From positions 124,001 through 188,000 of the forward strand of contig JAFDWH010000026.1 in assembly GCA_018268595.1 (NCBI GenBank): a stretch of DNA of 64,000 nt, written 5' to 3'. Below the pieces are notes generated by a model. It worked only from the letters and a program-made list of their open reading frames with translations. It made no database searches and had not been told where the DNA came from. Within the stretch, counting starts at the first letter, position 1. The number at the start of each line of letters is the position of its first letter. A program made the position numbers and the translations under genes. The DNA comes from Actinomycetota bacterium. GTDB lineage: Bacteria > Actinomycetota > Thermoleophilia > Solirubrobacterales > Solirubrobacteraceae. Below are positions 1 to 7,728 of this stretch, one piece after another.

Positions 1-1296
1 TTCGTAGGCGGCGATCACGGAGTCGCCGTAGTTCCAGTAGAGGCGCGGCTCGGGGTTGAGCCAGAAGGTGCGGCCGGCCTTCGCGGCGATCGCGGCGAAC
101 ACGTCGTCGCGCGGCGGGCGGCCGTTCGTGCGCGCGTCGCCGAGCACGATCACGGTTGCGCGCGGGTGCAGGTCGTCCTCCACCTCGGTGAGGAACTCGG
201 TCCACACGCGGCCGTAGTCGGTATAGCCGGAGATGTCGGCGACGCCCGCATCGCGCGAGATCGCCTCGCTCGCTCTGCGGAAGTCGCGCTCGCGCTCGAA
301 CACGTCCGTCACCTCGGAGATCCGCTCGATGAAGACGAACGAGCGCAGCTTGCGGAACGAGTCGTGCAGCGCGTGCAGCACGGACAGGAAGAACACGCTC
401 GCCGACGTGACCGACGTGGAGACGTCGCACAGCACGAACAGCTCCGGGCGCCGCGGGCGCAGCGGCCGGTAGCGCAGCTCGACCGGCACGCCGCCGGTCT
501 GCAAGGACGCCCGCATCGTGCGCCGCACGTCCACGTGCGCGTGGCGTCTGCGGCCGCGCAGCTCCTTGCCCTGCGTCGCGAGTCGGCGCTTGAGCTGCGC
601 CACGACCCGATGCACGGCTGCCAGGTCCTGGATCGGCCCGCCCGGCAGGGAGCGGTCGAGCTCGCTCAGCGGCCGCGCCGGCGGCAGCTGTCTCGTGCGC
701 TCGATCTGGCCGCGCTCCAGCTCGCGCCGCAGCTGCTGCTCGAATCTGCGCAGCTGCTCGCGCGGCACGCCCTCGCGGCGCGGGTCGCCCTCCGGGTAGT
801 CCGGCTGCGGCTCGGCGCGCAGGCCGAGCGAGCGGCGGATCCGCTGCACGTCGACGCCGATCACGCCGGAGCCCTCGCCGCGCTCCCCGAAGGCCGCGAT
901 CGCCAGCCGCGCGAGGTCGCGCATCGCGCCCTCCGAGCCGTCCTGCATGGCCTGCGCGATCGCCTCCCGCAGCGCGTCGACGTCGATCGAGGCGGCGTCG
1001 TCGAAGCCTTCGCCCTCCTGCACGCCCTGCACGACCGCCTCCGCCTCGGCGGCGCGGAAGAAGAAGCGGTCGAACACCAGCTCGAACACGCGCCGGTCCT
1101 CCGGCGACTTCGCGAGTGTCGCGGCGAGCGCCTCCTTGAAGTCGGCGCGCACGTCCCACGGGACCTCCGCCAGCGCCGCGAACGCGTCGAGCAGCTCGGA
1201 CGTGCCGATCGCGACGCCCTCGCCGCGCAGCTCCTCGGTGAAGGAGATCAGCCGTGCGTCGAGCGACGACGGCTCAGCCGCGCGAGGCCGCGCCAT
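1..1296 (-). CDS. VWA-domain (CoxE-like) protein, C-terminus cut by window edge
   Basis: The reading frame runs from an ATG at 1296 to the left edge without a stop (432 codons seen), so the C-terminus is missing. The last third holds a von Willebrand A domain with a MIDAS motif, DVSTSV, preceded by the strand LFVLC. This is the arrangement of CoxE/YehP-type VWA proteins, which work with MoxR ATPases as metal-insertion or protein-maturation chaperone pairs. The N-terminal half is charged and helical, ending in an Arg-rich linker before the VWA domain. Its start lies 23 bp inside the upstream MoxR gene, so the two are almost certainly translated together. The family pairing is established; the client protein is not visible here. 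Confidence 0.88.
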   Translation of the reverse strand, partial: MARPRAAEPSSLDARLISFTEELRGEGVAIGTSELLDAFAALAEVPWDVRADFKEALAATLAKSPEDRRVFELVFDRFFFRAAEAEAVVQGVQEGEGFDDAASIDVDALREAIAQAMQDGSEGAMRDLARLAIAAFGERGEGSGVIGVDVQRIRRSLGLRAEPQPDYPEGDPRREGVPREQLRRFEQQLRRELERGQIERTRQLPPARPLSELDRSLPGGPIQDLAAVHRVVAQLKRRLATQGKELRGRRRHAHVDVRRTMRASLQTGGVPVELRYRPLRPRRPELFVLCDVSTSVTSASVFFLSVLHALHDSFRKLRSFVFIERISEVTDVFERERDFRRASEAISRDAGVADISGYTDYGRVWTEFLTEVEDDLHPRATVIVLGDARTNGRPPRDDVFAAIAAKAGRTFWLNPEPRLYWNYGDSVIAAYE

Positions 1297-2179
1297 CGGG
1301 CGCCCCCTCGGAGAGCCGCACGCCGACGCGCGCCGCGACCGTGTCGAGGTCGGTGCGGTGCTTGACGATGACGCTCATCGTCTCGCGGAACGTGCGCGCG
1401 TCGAGGTCCTCGGCGCCGAGCAGCAGCAGCGCACGCGCCCAGTCGATCGACTCGGCGATCGACGGCGGCTTCTTGAGGTCCAGCTCGCGCACCTCCTGCA
1501 CGATCCCGACGAGCTTGCGCGCGATCGTCTCGCTCAGCTCGGGCGTGTGGAGCCGCACGATCTGCAGCTCGTGCTCGACGTCCGGGTAGTCGAGCCACAG
1601 GTACAGGCAGCGGCGCTTCAGCGCCTCCGTCAGCTCGCGCGAGTTGTTCGACGTCAGCAGCACGACCGGCTGGGTGCGCGCCTCGACGCGGCCCAGCTCG
1701 GGGATCGAGATCTGGAAGTCGCTCAGCAGCTCGAGCAGCATCGCCTCGAACTCCTGGTCGGTCTTGTCGATCTCGTCGATCAGCAGCACGACCGGCTCGG
1801 GGCTCGCGATCGCCGTCATCAGCGGGCGGGCGAGCAGGAACTCCTCGCCGAAGATGTCCTCCTGCACGGCGTCCCAGCCGGTCCCGGACGCCTCCGCCTG
1901 GATCCGCAGCAGCTGCTTGCGGTAGTTCCACTCATACAGCGCCTTCGCCTCGTCGAGCCCCTCGTAGCACTGCAACCGCACCAGCTCGCGGCCGAGAAAG
2001 CGCGACAGCGCCTTCGCCAGCTCGGTCTTGCCGACGCCGGCCGGGCCCTCGACCAGCACCGGCTTGCCGAGCTTCGTCGCCAGGTAGGAGACGAGCGCGG
2101 TCGACTCGCCGGGCAGGTAGCCGACCGAGCGCAGCCCGTCGGCGACCTGCTCGACGGATGTGGGGTCGACCGGGGGCAT
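1274..2179 (-). CDS. MoxR-family AAA+ ATPase
   Basis: A 301-residue AAA+ ATPase. Walker A is GPAGVGKT at residues 45-52 and Walker B with its acidic pair is VVLLIDEIDK near 130-139. A sensor-type segment follows (VVLLTSNNSREL), then a helical lid domain. Length and motifs match the MoxR family, which remodels or activates a partner, usually the VWA protein encoded immediately downstream (23 bp overlap). A longer start at 2206 is possible, but ATG 2179 is preferred because a TATCGT hexamer lies at 2195-2190, ten bases upstream, the leaderless-promoter spacing seen across this window. Confidence 0.9.
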   Translation of the reverse strand: MPPVDPTSVEQVADGLRSVGYLPGESTALVSYLATKLGKPVLVEGPAGVGKTELAKALSRFLGRELVRLQCYEGLDEAKALYEWNYRKQLLRIQAEASGTGWDAVQEDIFGEEFLLARPLMTAIASPEPVVLLIDEIDKTDQEFEAMLLELLSDFQISIPELGRVEARTQPVVLLTSNNSRELTEALKRRCLYLWLDYPDVEHELQIVRLHTPELSETIARKLVGIVQEVRELDLKKPPSIAESIDWARALLLLGAEDLDARTFRETMSVIVKHRTDLDTVAARVGVRLSEGAPDGAASRG

Positions 2180-2222
2180 CGGACGGCGAACGATAGCGGC
2201 GAGCATGGCGCCGCCCGCCGGC

Positions 2223-2903
2223 TCAATCCTCGGCCGGCGGCAGCGGGATCGTGAGCTGCTCGTCGGGCGCGGCCGGCGCGCGCGGGCGCCGCGGCCGCTC
2301 GGGCGGCAGCACCTGCGTCGTCGTCGTGCCGGGCGGCGGCGGGGGGGAGGCGGCGACGGGCTCCTCGGCGCGCACCGGCGGGCGCGGCCGGCGGCGCGGC
2401 TCGCGCGCCGGCGGCTCAGGCCGCGCCGCGCTGCGCATGCGCGAGCCGGCGTACGTCAGCAGCCCGGCCGCGCCGAGCGCGAAGAAGATCCCCCACTGGA
2501 TCCCGACGTTCGCGGCCACGCCGCGCGTCGAGATGCCGGGCTTGTCGAACAGCCGCCACACGAGCAGCAGCACGACCCAGATGCCGGCGCCCATCACGAC
2601 GGTGCCGTCGCCGCCGGGCAGGTGGAAGGCGTGGTCCTCGGCGCGCGCGAACAGCAGCGCGAGCACCGCGAGCGCGACCAGCAGCACGGCCGCCTCGACG
2701 AACGTGAAGACCTGGAAGGCGGACAGGTCCCGGCTCACGAGCGGCTCGCCGCGCCCCGACACGACGGCGTTCTGCTGGTACCACGGCAGCAGCATCGTCA
2801 CGAACAGCGCGAGCGCGGCGCCGGCCGCGAGCCGGCCCTCCGGCGCGAGCGCGCGCCAGGCGCGGCTCAGGCGCGCGAGCGCACCGCCATGCCGCTCGCT
2901 CAT
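2223..2903 (-). CDS. Four-helix membrane protein with Pro/Arg-rich tail
   Basis: A 226-residue protein not assigned to a named family. Four hydrophobic segments are visible at about residues 21-42, 60-85, 95-115 and 125-145. They are followed by a cytoplasmic-looking tail very rich in Pro and Arg that ends in a short hydrophobic/acidic stretch. The start chosen is the ATG whose bases overlap the stop codon of the EVE-domain gene (ATGA, 4 bp). A longer 294-codon frame has only Arg/Ala-rich residues before this point, typical of shadow coding. Its position between the EVE gene and the MoxR/VWA pair suggests one operon; function unknown. Confidence 0.75.
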   Translation of the reverse strand: MSERHGGALARLSRAWRALAPEGRLAAGAALALFVTMLLPWYQQNAVVSGRGEPLVSRDLSAFQVFTFVEAAVLLVALAVLALLFARAEDHAFHLPGGDGTVVMGAGIWVVLLLVWRLFDKPGISTRGVAANVGIQWGIFFALGAAGLLTYAGSRMRSAARPEPPAREPRRRPRPPVRAEEPVAASPPPPPGTTTTQVLPPERPRRPRAPAAPDEQLTIPLPPAED

Positions 2904-3367
2904 GCGCGGGCCGCGTCGGCTGCGCGCAGGCGCGTCAGCAGGATGTCCGCGTCGCGCTCCGAGACGACGCGGATCTGGCCCTGGAACGCGAGCTTCCAGT
3001 GCGCTCTCGGCCACTTGCCGATGTGCTCCAGCTCGTCGACGAGCGTCTCGGCGCGCACCCACTCGTCGTCGGGCAGCACCAGCTCGGGCTCGGTCGCGAA
3101 GCGCCACGGGTACGCGTCGGGGTTGCCCGGCTTGCCGGGCCAGACTCTCGCGCGGTCCTCGTACAGCTCGCCGGTCACGCGGATCGTCGCGGCGAACGCC
3201 ATCACGCGCGTCAGGTAGAGCACGATGCGGTCGCCGGGGGCGATCTCGAGCGCGCGGTTGCGGTTGCGCTCCTTGAGCCCGATCACGCGAAAGTCGCGCT
3301 CCGCGGTGGCGGCGTGGTTCTCCGGCGAGCCGGTGAGGATCCAGGTGCGGTGCGCGTCGCCGGCCAC
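2900..3367 (-). CDS. EVE-domain (PUA-like) protein
   Basis: A 155-residue single-domain protein. The N-terminus (WILTGSPENH), the central pattern with GDRIVLYLT, and a late WKLAFQGQIR segment resemble EVE/PUA-like folds that bind modified nucleobases in RNA or DNA. The GTG start at 3367 is preceded by TAGAAT (3380-3375) with a 7-base gap, so the transcript is probably leaderless. It overlaps the next gene by 4 bp and would be first in the four-gene minus-strand unit. The family assignment is by motif recognition; whether it acts on tRNA or modified DNA cannot be told from sequence. Confidence 0.78.
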   Translation of the reverse strand: MAGDAHRTWILTGSPENHAATAERDFRVIGLKERNRNRALEIAPGDRIVLYLTRVMAFAATIRVTGELYEDRARVWPGKPGNPDAYPWRFATEPELVLPDDEWVRAETLVDELEHIGKWPRAHWKLAFQGQIRVVSERDADILLTRLRAADAARA

Positions 3368-3377
3368 GGCGCCGATT

Positions 3378-4880
3378 CTAGACCGCGGCGCGTCGTCTTC
3401 CTCTGCGCGGCAGCACCTCGAGCGTGCCTGTCGCGCGGCCGCTGTTCCCGGCCAGGTCGGTGCCGGCGAGCGTCACGTCGTAGACGCCGGGCGCGGCGGG
3501 CACGTTCCAGCTGTAGGCGTGCGTCCCGTACGGCACGCTCGCGCTCGTGCTGAGGACGACCTTGCCGTCGCGCTCGCGGCGGATCGTCATGCCCACGCGC
3601 GAGACCTTCGACAGCTCGAAGCGCACGAGCGCGTGTCTGCGGGCGCGCAGCCGTCTCGTCAGCAGCGACAGCGCCGGCGGCTGCTTCAGGTCGCGGCTGT
3701 AGGCGTCGCCCGTCGTGCAGTAGGTCGCGACGTGCGTGCGGTCGCAGAGGTTGTGCAGGAAGCCGGTCAGCAGCTCGTGGTAGGAGAGGTCGGACTCGGG
3801 GCCGCCGAGCTGGTAGAGCGACCAGGCGCCGGTGTCGCCGGCGCGCACGTCGAGCCGCGCCTGCCGGTCGCCGGCGCGGAACAACCGGCCGGCCGTGCTG
3901 CCGCCGCCGAGCTGCGCGAAGTCGTGCAGCGCGACGAGCGTCTGCACGGACGCGTTGACGACGATCTGGCTCGGCGCGAACGAGTACAGCAGGTAGCGCG
4001 CGCCGAGCGGCGTCGTCAGGCGCACGCCGGTCGGCGGCGCGAGCGTCAGCAGCTTCAGCGCGCGTCGCGCCGCGTCGAGATAGCGCGGCTCGCCGAGCCG
4101 CTGCCCGGCGCGCGCCAGCGCCTGGATGCCGGTCGCCTGCGCCATGCCGCTCGTCCACGGCGGCGTGCCGCCGCCGAAGTCGAAGTAGTACTCCCACGCG
4201 AGCGCCCCGCCGCGCTGGGACGCGAGCGCGAGCATCTCGTCGAGCAGCGCGCGCAGCTGGCCGTCGGCGCCGGCGCTCCACAGGCCGTTCGCCTTCCCGA
4301 ACGTGCCGAGCACCTGCAGCTGGATGCCCTCGCCCGGGTAGTACTGCCACACCAGCTCGCTGTCGGAGAACTCGACGCGCTGGCCGTAGCTGAGCAGGCT
4401 GCCGTGCGTCCACCACTCGCGGTTGCGCTCCAGCGTCGCGAACAGCGCCGGCAGGCGCGCGGCGGTCAGCCCGCCGCCCGCGGCGATGTCGTGCAGGTTC
4501 GCGACGACCCCTTCCAGCTCGCTGCGGCGCGTCCCGCTCAGCCGCCGCGCGGTGCGGATCGCGTCGTCGAACAGGCGCCGGTCGCGCGCCTGTGTCGCCG
4601 CGTCGATCTCGCCGCGCGTCAGCAGCCGCTTCAGCTCGCTGCGCACGGTGCGCTCGCGCGGGCGTCTGCCGCGGCGCGCGGTCGCGGCACGCGCCGCCGC
4701 CGTGACGGGGGCGGGCAGCGCCTCGGCGGGCGGCAGCGCGCGGTCGACGCGCGCGTGCACGCGCCCGTCGCGGTCGAGCACGAGCACCCGGCTCGCCGCC
4801 GCCGCGGCCGTTGAGTGAACGGTCACGACCAGGCCACCTGCGACGATGCATGCACACAGCAGGAGGAGCAGTGAGCGCAT
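3378..4880 (-). CDS. Exported D-glucuronyl C5-epimerase-like protein
   Basis: A 500-residue protein with a clear signal peptide (MRSLLLLLCACIVAGG, then an Ala-rich cleavage region near residue 28). The middle carries segments typical of the D-glucuronyl C5-epimerase C-terminal (alpha/alpha toroid) domain, such as QYYPGEGIQLQVLGTFGKAN and, later, GGGTPPWTSGMAQATG. The last 90 residues look like a beta-sandwich (SYSWNVPAAPGVYDVTLAGT-like pattern). C5-epimerases invert uronic acids in polysaccharides, so a role in cell-surface glycan editing is plausible but inferred. The frame stays open far upstream; the start at 4880 is fixed by the signal peptide and by TAGCAT at 4894-4889. AGA is used for many Arg codons. 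Confidence 0.7.
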   Translation of the reverse strand: MRSLLLLLCACIVAGGLVVTVHSTAAAAASRVLVLDRDGRVHARVDRALPPAEALPAPVTAAARAATARRGRRPRERTVRSELKRLLTRGEIDAATQARDRRLFDDAIRTARRLSGTRRSELEGVVANLHDIAAGGGLTAARLPALFATLERNREWWTHGSLLSYGQRVEFSDSELVWQYYPGEGIQLQVLGTFGKANGLWSAGADGQLRALLDEMLALASQRGGALAWEYYFDFGGGTPPWTSGMAQATGIQALARAGQRLGEPRYLDAARRALKLLTLAPPTGVRLTTPLGARYLLYSFAPSQIVVNASVQTLVALHDFAQLGGGSTAGRLFRAGDRQARLDVRAGDTGAWSLYQLGGPESDLSYHELLTGFLHNLCDRTHVATYCTTGDAYSRDLKQPPALSLLTRRLRARRHALVRFELSKVSRVGMTIRRERDGKVVLSTSASVPYGTHAYSWNVPAAPGVYDVTLAGTDLAGNSGRATGTLEVLPRRGRRRAAV

Positions 4881-4888
4881 GCGGGCTG

Positions 4889-4898
4889 ATGCTACGCT
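4889..4898. promoter_or_regulatory. Overlapping divergent -10 boxes
   Basis: Read leftward, TAGCAT (4894-4889) sits 8 bases before the epimerase-like ATG. Read rightward, TACGCT (4893-4898) lies about 40 bases before the lipoprotein start, which has its own ribosome-binding site. The two hexamers share two base pairs, so polymerase binding on one strand should exclude the other. Promoter calls are pattern-based. Confidence 0.5.
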
Positions 4899-4937
4899 CG
4901 CTCGCCGGGCCGCCACGTCGCACAAGGAGATTTGCAG

Positions 4938-6029
4938 GTGCTTTTCACCCATCGGTTCGTCCAACACCGAATCCGCGCGATCGTCGCGCTGCTCGCGCTC
5001 GCGACCGTCGCGCTCGTGCTCGCGGCGTGCGGCGGCGACAGCAGCGGCGGCTCCGGCAGCTCGTCCGACGCCACGACGCTGCTGAGACAGACCTTCACCG
5101 GCACGCACAACGTCAGAAGCGGCAAGGCGAACGTCCAGCTGAGAGTGAACGTCAGCGGCGACTCGTCGGTGAGAGGGCCGATCCAGCTGACGGTCGCCGG
5201 CCCGTTCGAGAGCGCGGGCGCGAACCAGATGCCGAAGTTCGACCTCGCGCTCGACGCCAACGCGCAGGGCCAGGGCTTCAGAGCCGGCATCACCTCGACG
5301 AGCGACGCGCTCTACGTCAACTTCGGCGGCACCGCCTACAAGGTGCCGGCGCAGCTGCTCGACAGACTGAAGGCGAGTTACAGGAGAGCGCAGCAGAAGG
5401 GCTCCTCCTCCAGATCGCAGATGAGCCTCGGCAGCCTCGGGCTCGACCCGCTGAGCTGGCTGAAGGACCCGACCGTCGAGGGCACCGAGACGGTCGGCGG
5501 CGTCGCGACCGACCACATCAGCGCCCAGCTCAACGTCAGCGCGCTGCTCGACGACGTCGACAAGATCCTCGCGAGAGTGAGCGCGCAGGGCCTGCCGACC
5601 GGCCAGTCGGTGCCGAGCAGCATCCCGGCGAAGGACCGCCGGCAGATCGAGGACGCCGTCAAGAGCGCCTCGGTCGACGTGTGGAGCGGCAAGAGCGACC
5701 ACACGCTGCGCAGACTGCACCTCGCGCTCCACGTCGACGTGCCGAGAAGGTCGACGTCGGTCGACCTCGCGCTGACGATCGAGCTGACGGACCTCAACCA
5801 GCCGCAGACGATCGCGGCGCCCACGGCGAGCCGTCCGCTCAACGAGCTGCTCGGCCAGCTGCAGGGCTTCCTCGGCGGCGCGCTCGGCGGGTCCGGCGCG
5901 CTCGGCGGCGGCTCCGGCAGCTCCGGCGGCGCCTCCTCCCAGCAGCTGCAGGCCTACTCCGACTGCATCCAGAGAGCCGGCTCGAACGTCACCGAGGCGC
6001 AGAAGTGCGCCGACCTGCTGACGAAGTAG
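4938..6029 (+). CDS. LppX/LprG-like cell-envelope lipoprotein
   Basis: A 363-residue lipoprotein: basic N-terminus, hydrophobic stretch and the lipobox LVLAAC, with Cys near residue 31 followed by a Gly/Ser linker. The body alternates beta strands and carries WLKDPTVEGTETVGGVATDH, a pattern familiar from the mycobacterial LppX/LprAFG family of lipid-binding lipoproteins. A Gly/Ser-rich run (about 315-330) precedes a two-Cys C-terminus. GTG 4938 is preferred over TTG 4932 because AAGGAG at 4924-4929 is 8 bases from the GTG but too close to the TTG. About half of its Arg codons are AGA, unlike the antiporter gene next door. Ligand unknown. Confidence 0.75.
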   Translation: MLFTHRFVQHRIRAIVALLALATVALVLAACGGDSSGGSGSSSDATTLLRQTFTGTHNVRSGKANVQLRVNVSGDSSVRGPIQLTVAGPFESAGANQMPKFDLALDANAQGQGFRAGITSTSDALYVNFGGTAYKVPAQLLDRLKASYRRAQQKGSSSRSQMSLGSLGLDPLSWLKDPTVEGTETVGGVATDHISAQLNVSALLDDVDKILARVSAQGLPTGQSVPSSIPAKDRRQIEDAVKSASVDVWSGKSDHTLRRLHLALHVDVPRRSTSVDLALTIELTDLNQPQTIAAPTASRPLNELLGQLQGFLGGALGGSGALGGGSGSSGGASSQQLQAYSDCIQRAGSNVTEAQKCADLLTK

Positions 6030-6063
6030 CCGCGCGCTCGCACCAGCTCGTCCCGCCCGTTCG

Positions 6064-6081
6064 CGCCCGCCGGCGCGGGCG
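6064..6081 (+). terminator. GC-rich hairpin after lipoprotein gene
   Basis: CGCCCGC and GCGGGCG form a 7-bp stem around a 4-base loop, 35 bases after the lipoprotein stop. No T-run follows, so termination here would need another factor or may not occur; the antiporter promoter begins 22 bases later. Confidence 0.35.
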
Positions 6082-6117
6082 GGCCGGCGCGGGGCTCGCA
6101 GGTATCGTTCCGCGCCC

Positions 6118-7251
6118 GTGAGCATCGAGCCAACCCAGCGGCCGGACGCGCGCCGCTTCCTGCTCAGCAGCCACGGCTGGCCGTACCTGCTCGTCCCCTT
6201 CATCCCGCTGGCGGTCGCGCTCGACGTGGCGCACGTCTCGCCGGTGCTGATCTTCTTCACCGCGGCGCTCGGCGTGATCCCCACAGCCGCGCTGATGGGC
6301 CGCGCGACGGAGGAGCTGGCGGCCCGCTCCGGGCCCGGGATCGGGGGCCTGCTGAACGTCACGTTCGGCAACGCGCCCGAGCTGATCATCGCGCTGTTCG
6401 CGCTCGGCTCGGGGCTGCACGAGGTCGTCAAGGCGTCGCTGATCGGCTCGGTGATCGGCAACGTGCTGCTCGTGATGGGCGCCTCGATGTTCGTCGGCGG
6501 CCTCGGTCGCGAGCGTCAGTACTTCAACCGCGTGAGCGCGGTCACGCAGTCCTCGACGCTGCTGCTGGCGGTCGCGGCGATGGCGATGCCGGCGATCTTC
6601 GAGCTGGTCGAGGGCAAGGGGTTGCCGAGCCCCGGCTCCGAGCGCGTCTCCTACGGCTCGACGGTCGAGCACCTGTCGCTCGCCGTCGCGGTCGTGCTGA
6701 TCCTCTCCTACGTGGCGGGCCTGATCTTCTCGCTGCGCACGCATCGCGACCTGTTCAACCCGCCGTCTGAGGAGGACGAGCACGGCGAGCCGTGGAGCGT
6801 GCGCCGCTCGGTCGCGCTGCTGGCGCTCGCCGGCGTCGCGGTGGCGGTGATGTCGGAGATCCTCGTCGGCTCGATCTCGGAGGCGGCGTCGTCGATCGGC
6901 CTGACCGAGTTCTTCGTCGGCGCGATCGTCGTCGCGATCGTCGGCAACGCCGCCGAGCACTGGGTCGCGGTGCTGGTCGCGCGCAAGAACAAGATGGACC
7001 TCGCGGTCAACATCTCGATCGGGTCGAGCGCGCAGATCGCGCTGTTCGTGGCGCCGGTGCTGGTGCTCTGCTCGTTCTTCATCGGACCGGGCCCGATGCC
7101 GCTCGTCTTCAACGGCTTCGAGCTGGGCGGGATCTTCCTCGCCGTGCTGATCGCCACGCACGTGACGGACGAGGGCGAGTCGACGTGGTTCGAGGGCGTC
7201 CAGCTGCTCGCCGTCTACGCCGTCCTCGCGCTGGCGTTCGCCTTCGCGTAG
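6118..7251 (+). CDS. Calcium/proton (CaCA-family) antiporter
   Basis: A 377-residue polytopic membrane protein with about eleven hydrophobic segments. It carries both alpha-repeat signatures of CAX-type cation exchangers: GLLNVTFGNAPELIIALFAL (near residue 80) and AIVGNAAEHWVAVLVARKNK (near residue 280). The acidic residues of GNAPE and GNAAEH are those used for Ca2+ binding in the family. It would export Ca2+ (or related cations) in exchange for protons across the plasma membrane. An acidic cytoplasmic loop (SEEDEHGE) separates the halves, as usual. The GTG start has TATCGT nine bases upstream and no Shine-Dalgarno. It converges with the small acidic gene downstream, with four bases between the stops. 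Confidence 0.93.
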   Translation: MSIEPTQRPDARRFLLSSHGWPYLLVPFIPLAVALDVAHVSPVLIFFTAALGVIPTAALMGRATEELAARSGPGIGGLLNVTFGNAPELIIALFALGSGLHEVVKASLIGSVIGNVLLVMGASMFVGGLGRERQYFNRVSAVTQSSTLLLAVAAMAMPAIFELVEGKGLPSPGSERVSYGSTVEHLSLAVAVVLILSYVAGLIFSLRTHRDLFNPPSEEDEHGEPWSVRRSVALLALAGVAVAVMSEILVGSISEAASSIGLTEFFVGAIVVAIVGNAAEHWVAVLVARKNKMDLAVNISIGSSAQIALFVAPVLVLCSFFIGPGPMPLVFNGFELGGIFLAVLIATHVTDEGESTWFEGVQLLAVYAVLALAFAFA

Positions 7252-7255
7252 TCCG

Positions 7256-7597
7256 TCAGAGCTCGTCCGGATCGGGGTCCGGCTCGAGCTCTTCGTCCTC
7301 GTCCTCGAAGTCCTCGTCGTCGGCCTCGTCCAGCTCGGCGTCGTCGCGGCCGCGAGCGCCCTCGCGGTAGGTGGCCTGGAAGCGCTCGAGCAGCTCGTCG
7401 CGCGCGGCCTCGTCGATCGGCGCCTCGTCGGACACGAGCACCCACTCGCCTTCGTCGCCGCCGCTGTCGCTCTCGAGCGTCGCCTGGTCGACCTCGGGCG
7501 TGTCGTCGACGACGATCAGGACCTCGGTCTGTGGGTTGAAGTACGTCCCCGGGCGGACAAGCAGCTCGTCGATCTCGAAGCGGCGCGCGCGGGCCAT
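7256..7597 (-). CDS. Small very acidic protein of unknown function
   Basis: A 113-residue soluble protein. Residues 1-50 look folded (FEIDELLVRPGTYFNPQTEV). The C-terminal third is almost only Asp/Glu with Ala and Pro, ending DPDPDEL, so the tail should be disordered and strongly negative. No family was recognised. ATG 7597 is preceded by TAGGGT (7609-7604) with six bases between, matching the leaderless pattern and supporting a real gene despite the low-complexity tail. Confidence 0.65.
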   Translation of the reverse strand: MARARRFEIDELLVRPGTYFNPQTEVLIVVDDTPEVDQATLESDSGGDEGEWVLVSDEAPIDEAARDELLERFQATYREGARGRDDAELDEADDEDFEDEDEELEPDPDPDEL

Positions 7598-7644
7598 GCG
7601 CCCACCCTATCCCACCGCGGGAACGGCTGTGGAACGGCTCCCGC

Positions 7645-7674
7645 TTGTGGCGGGGCGGGAGCGTTCGCTACCCT
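7645..7674 (+). promoter_or_regulatory. Promoter of acyl-CoA dehydrogenase gene
   Basis: TTGTGG (7645-7650) and TACCCT (7669-7674) are separated by 18 bases, an acceptable -35/-10 pair. The predicted start point near 7681 lies just before the palindromic operator at 7687, so a bound repressor would block polymerase at the start site. Confidence 0.45.
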
Positions 7675-7686
7675 TCGGGACACCGG

Positions 7687-7702
7687 TTGACTGACCAGTC
7701 AA
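7687..7702. promoter_or_regulatory. Palindromic operator, probably TetR-type
   Basis: TTGACTG and CAGTCAA form a perfect 7-bp inverted repeat around AC, 26 bases upstream of the acyl-CoA dehydrogenase start. Length and spacing are typical of TetR-family operators. The same core, in slightly altered form, lies upstream of the 3-hydroxyacyl-CoA dehydrogenase gene at 62602-62617. Confidence 0.6.
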
Positions 7703-7728
7703 TCTGTCTGCGCCACAAGGAGAACACG

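Noticed and set aside
3378-6461. A 1027-codon minus-strand open frame covering the epimerase-like gene, the lipoprotein gene and part of the antiporter
   Set aside because: Only the part below 4880 has protein-like sequence with a signal peptide; the upstream half is an Arg/Asp-rich antisense shadow of well-supported plus-strand genes.
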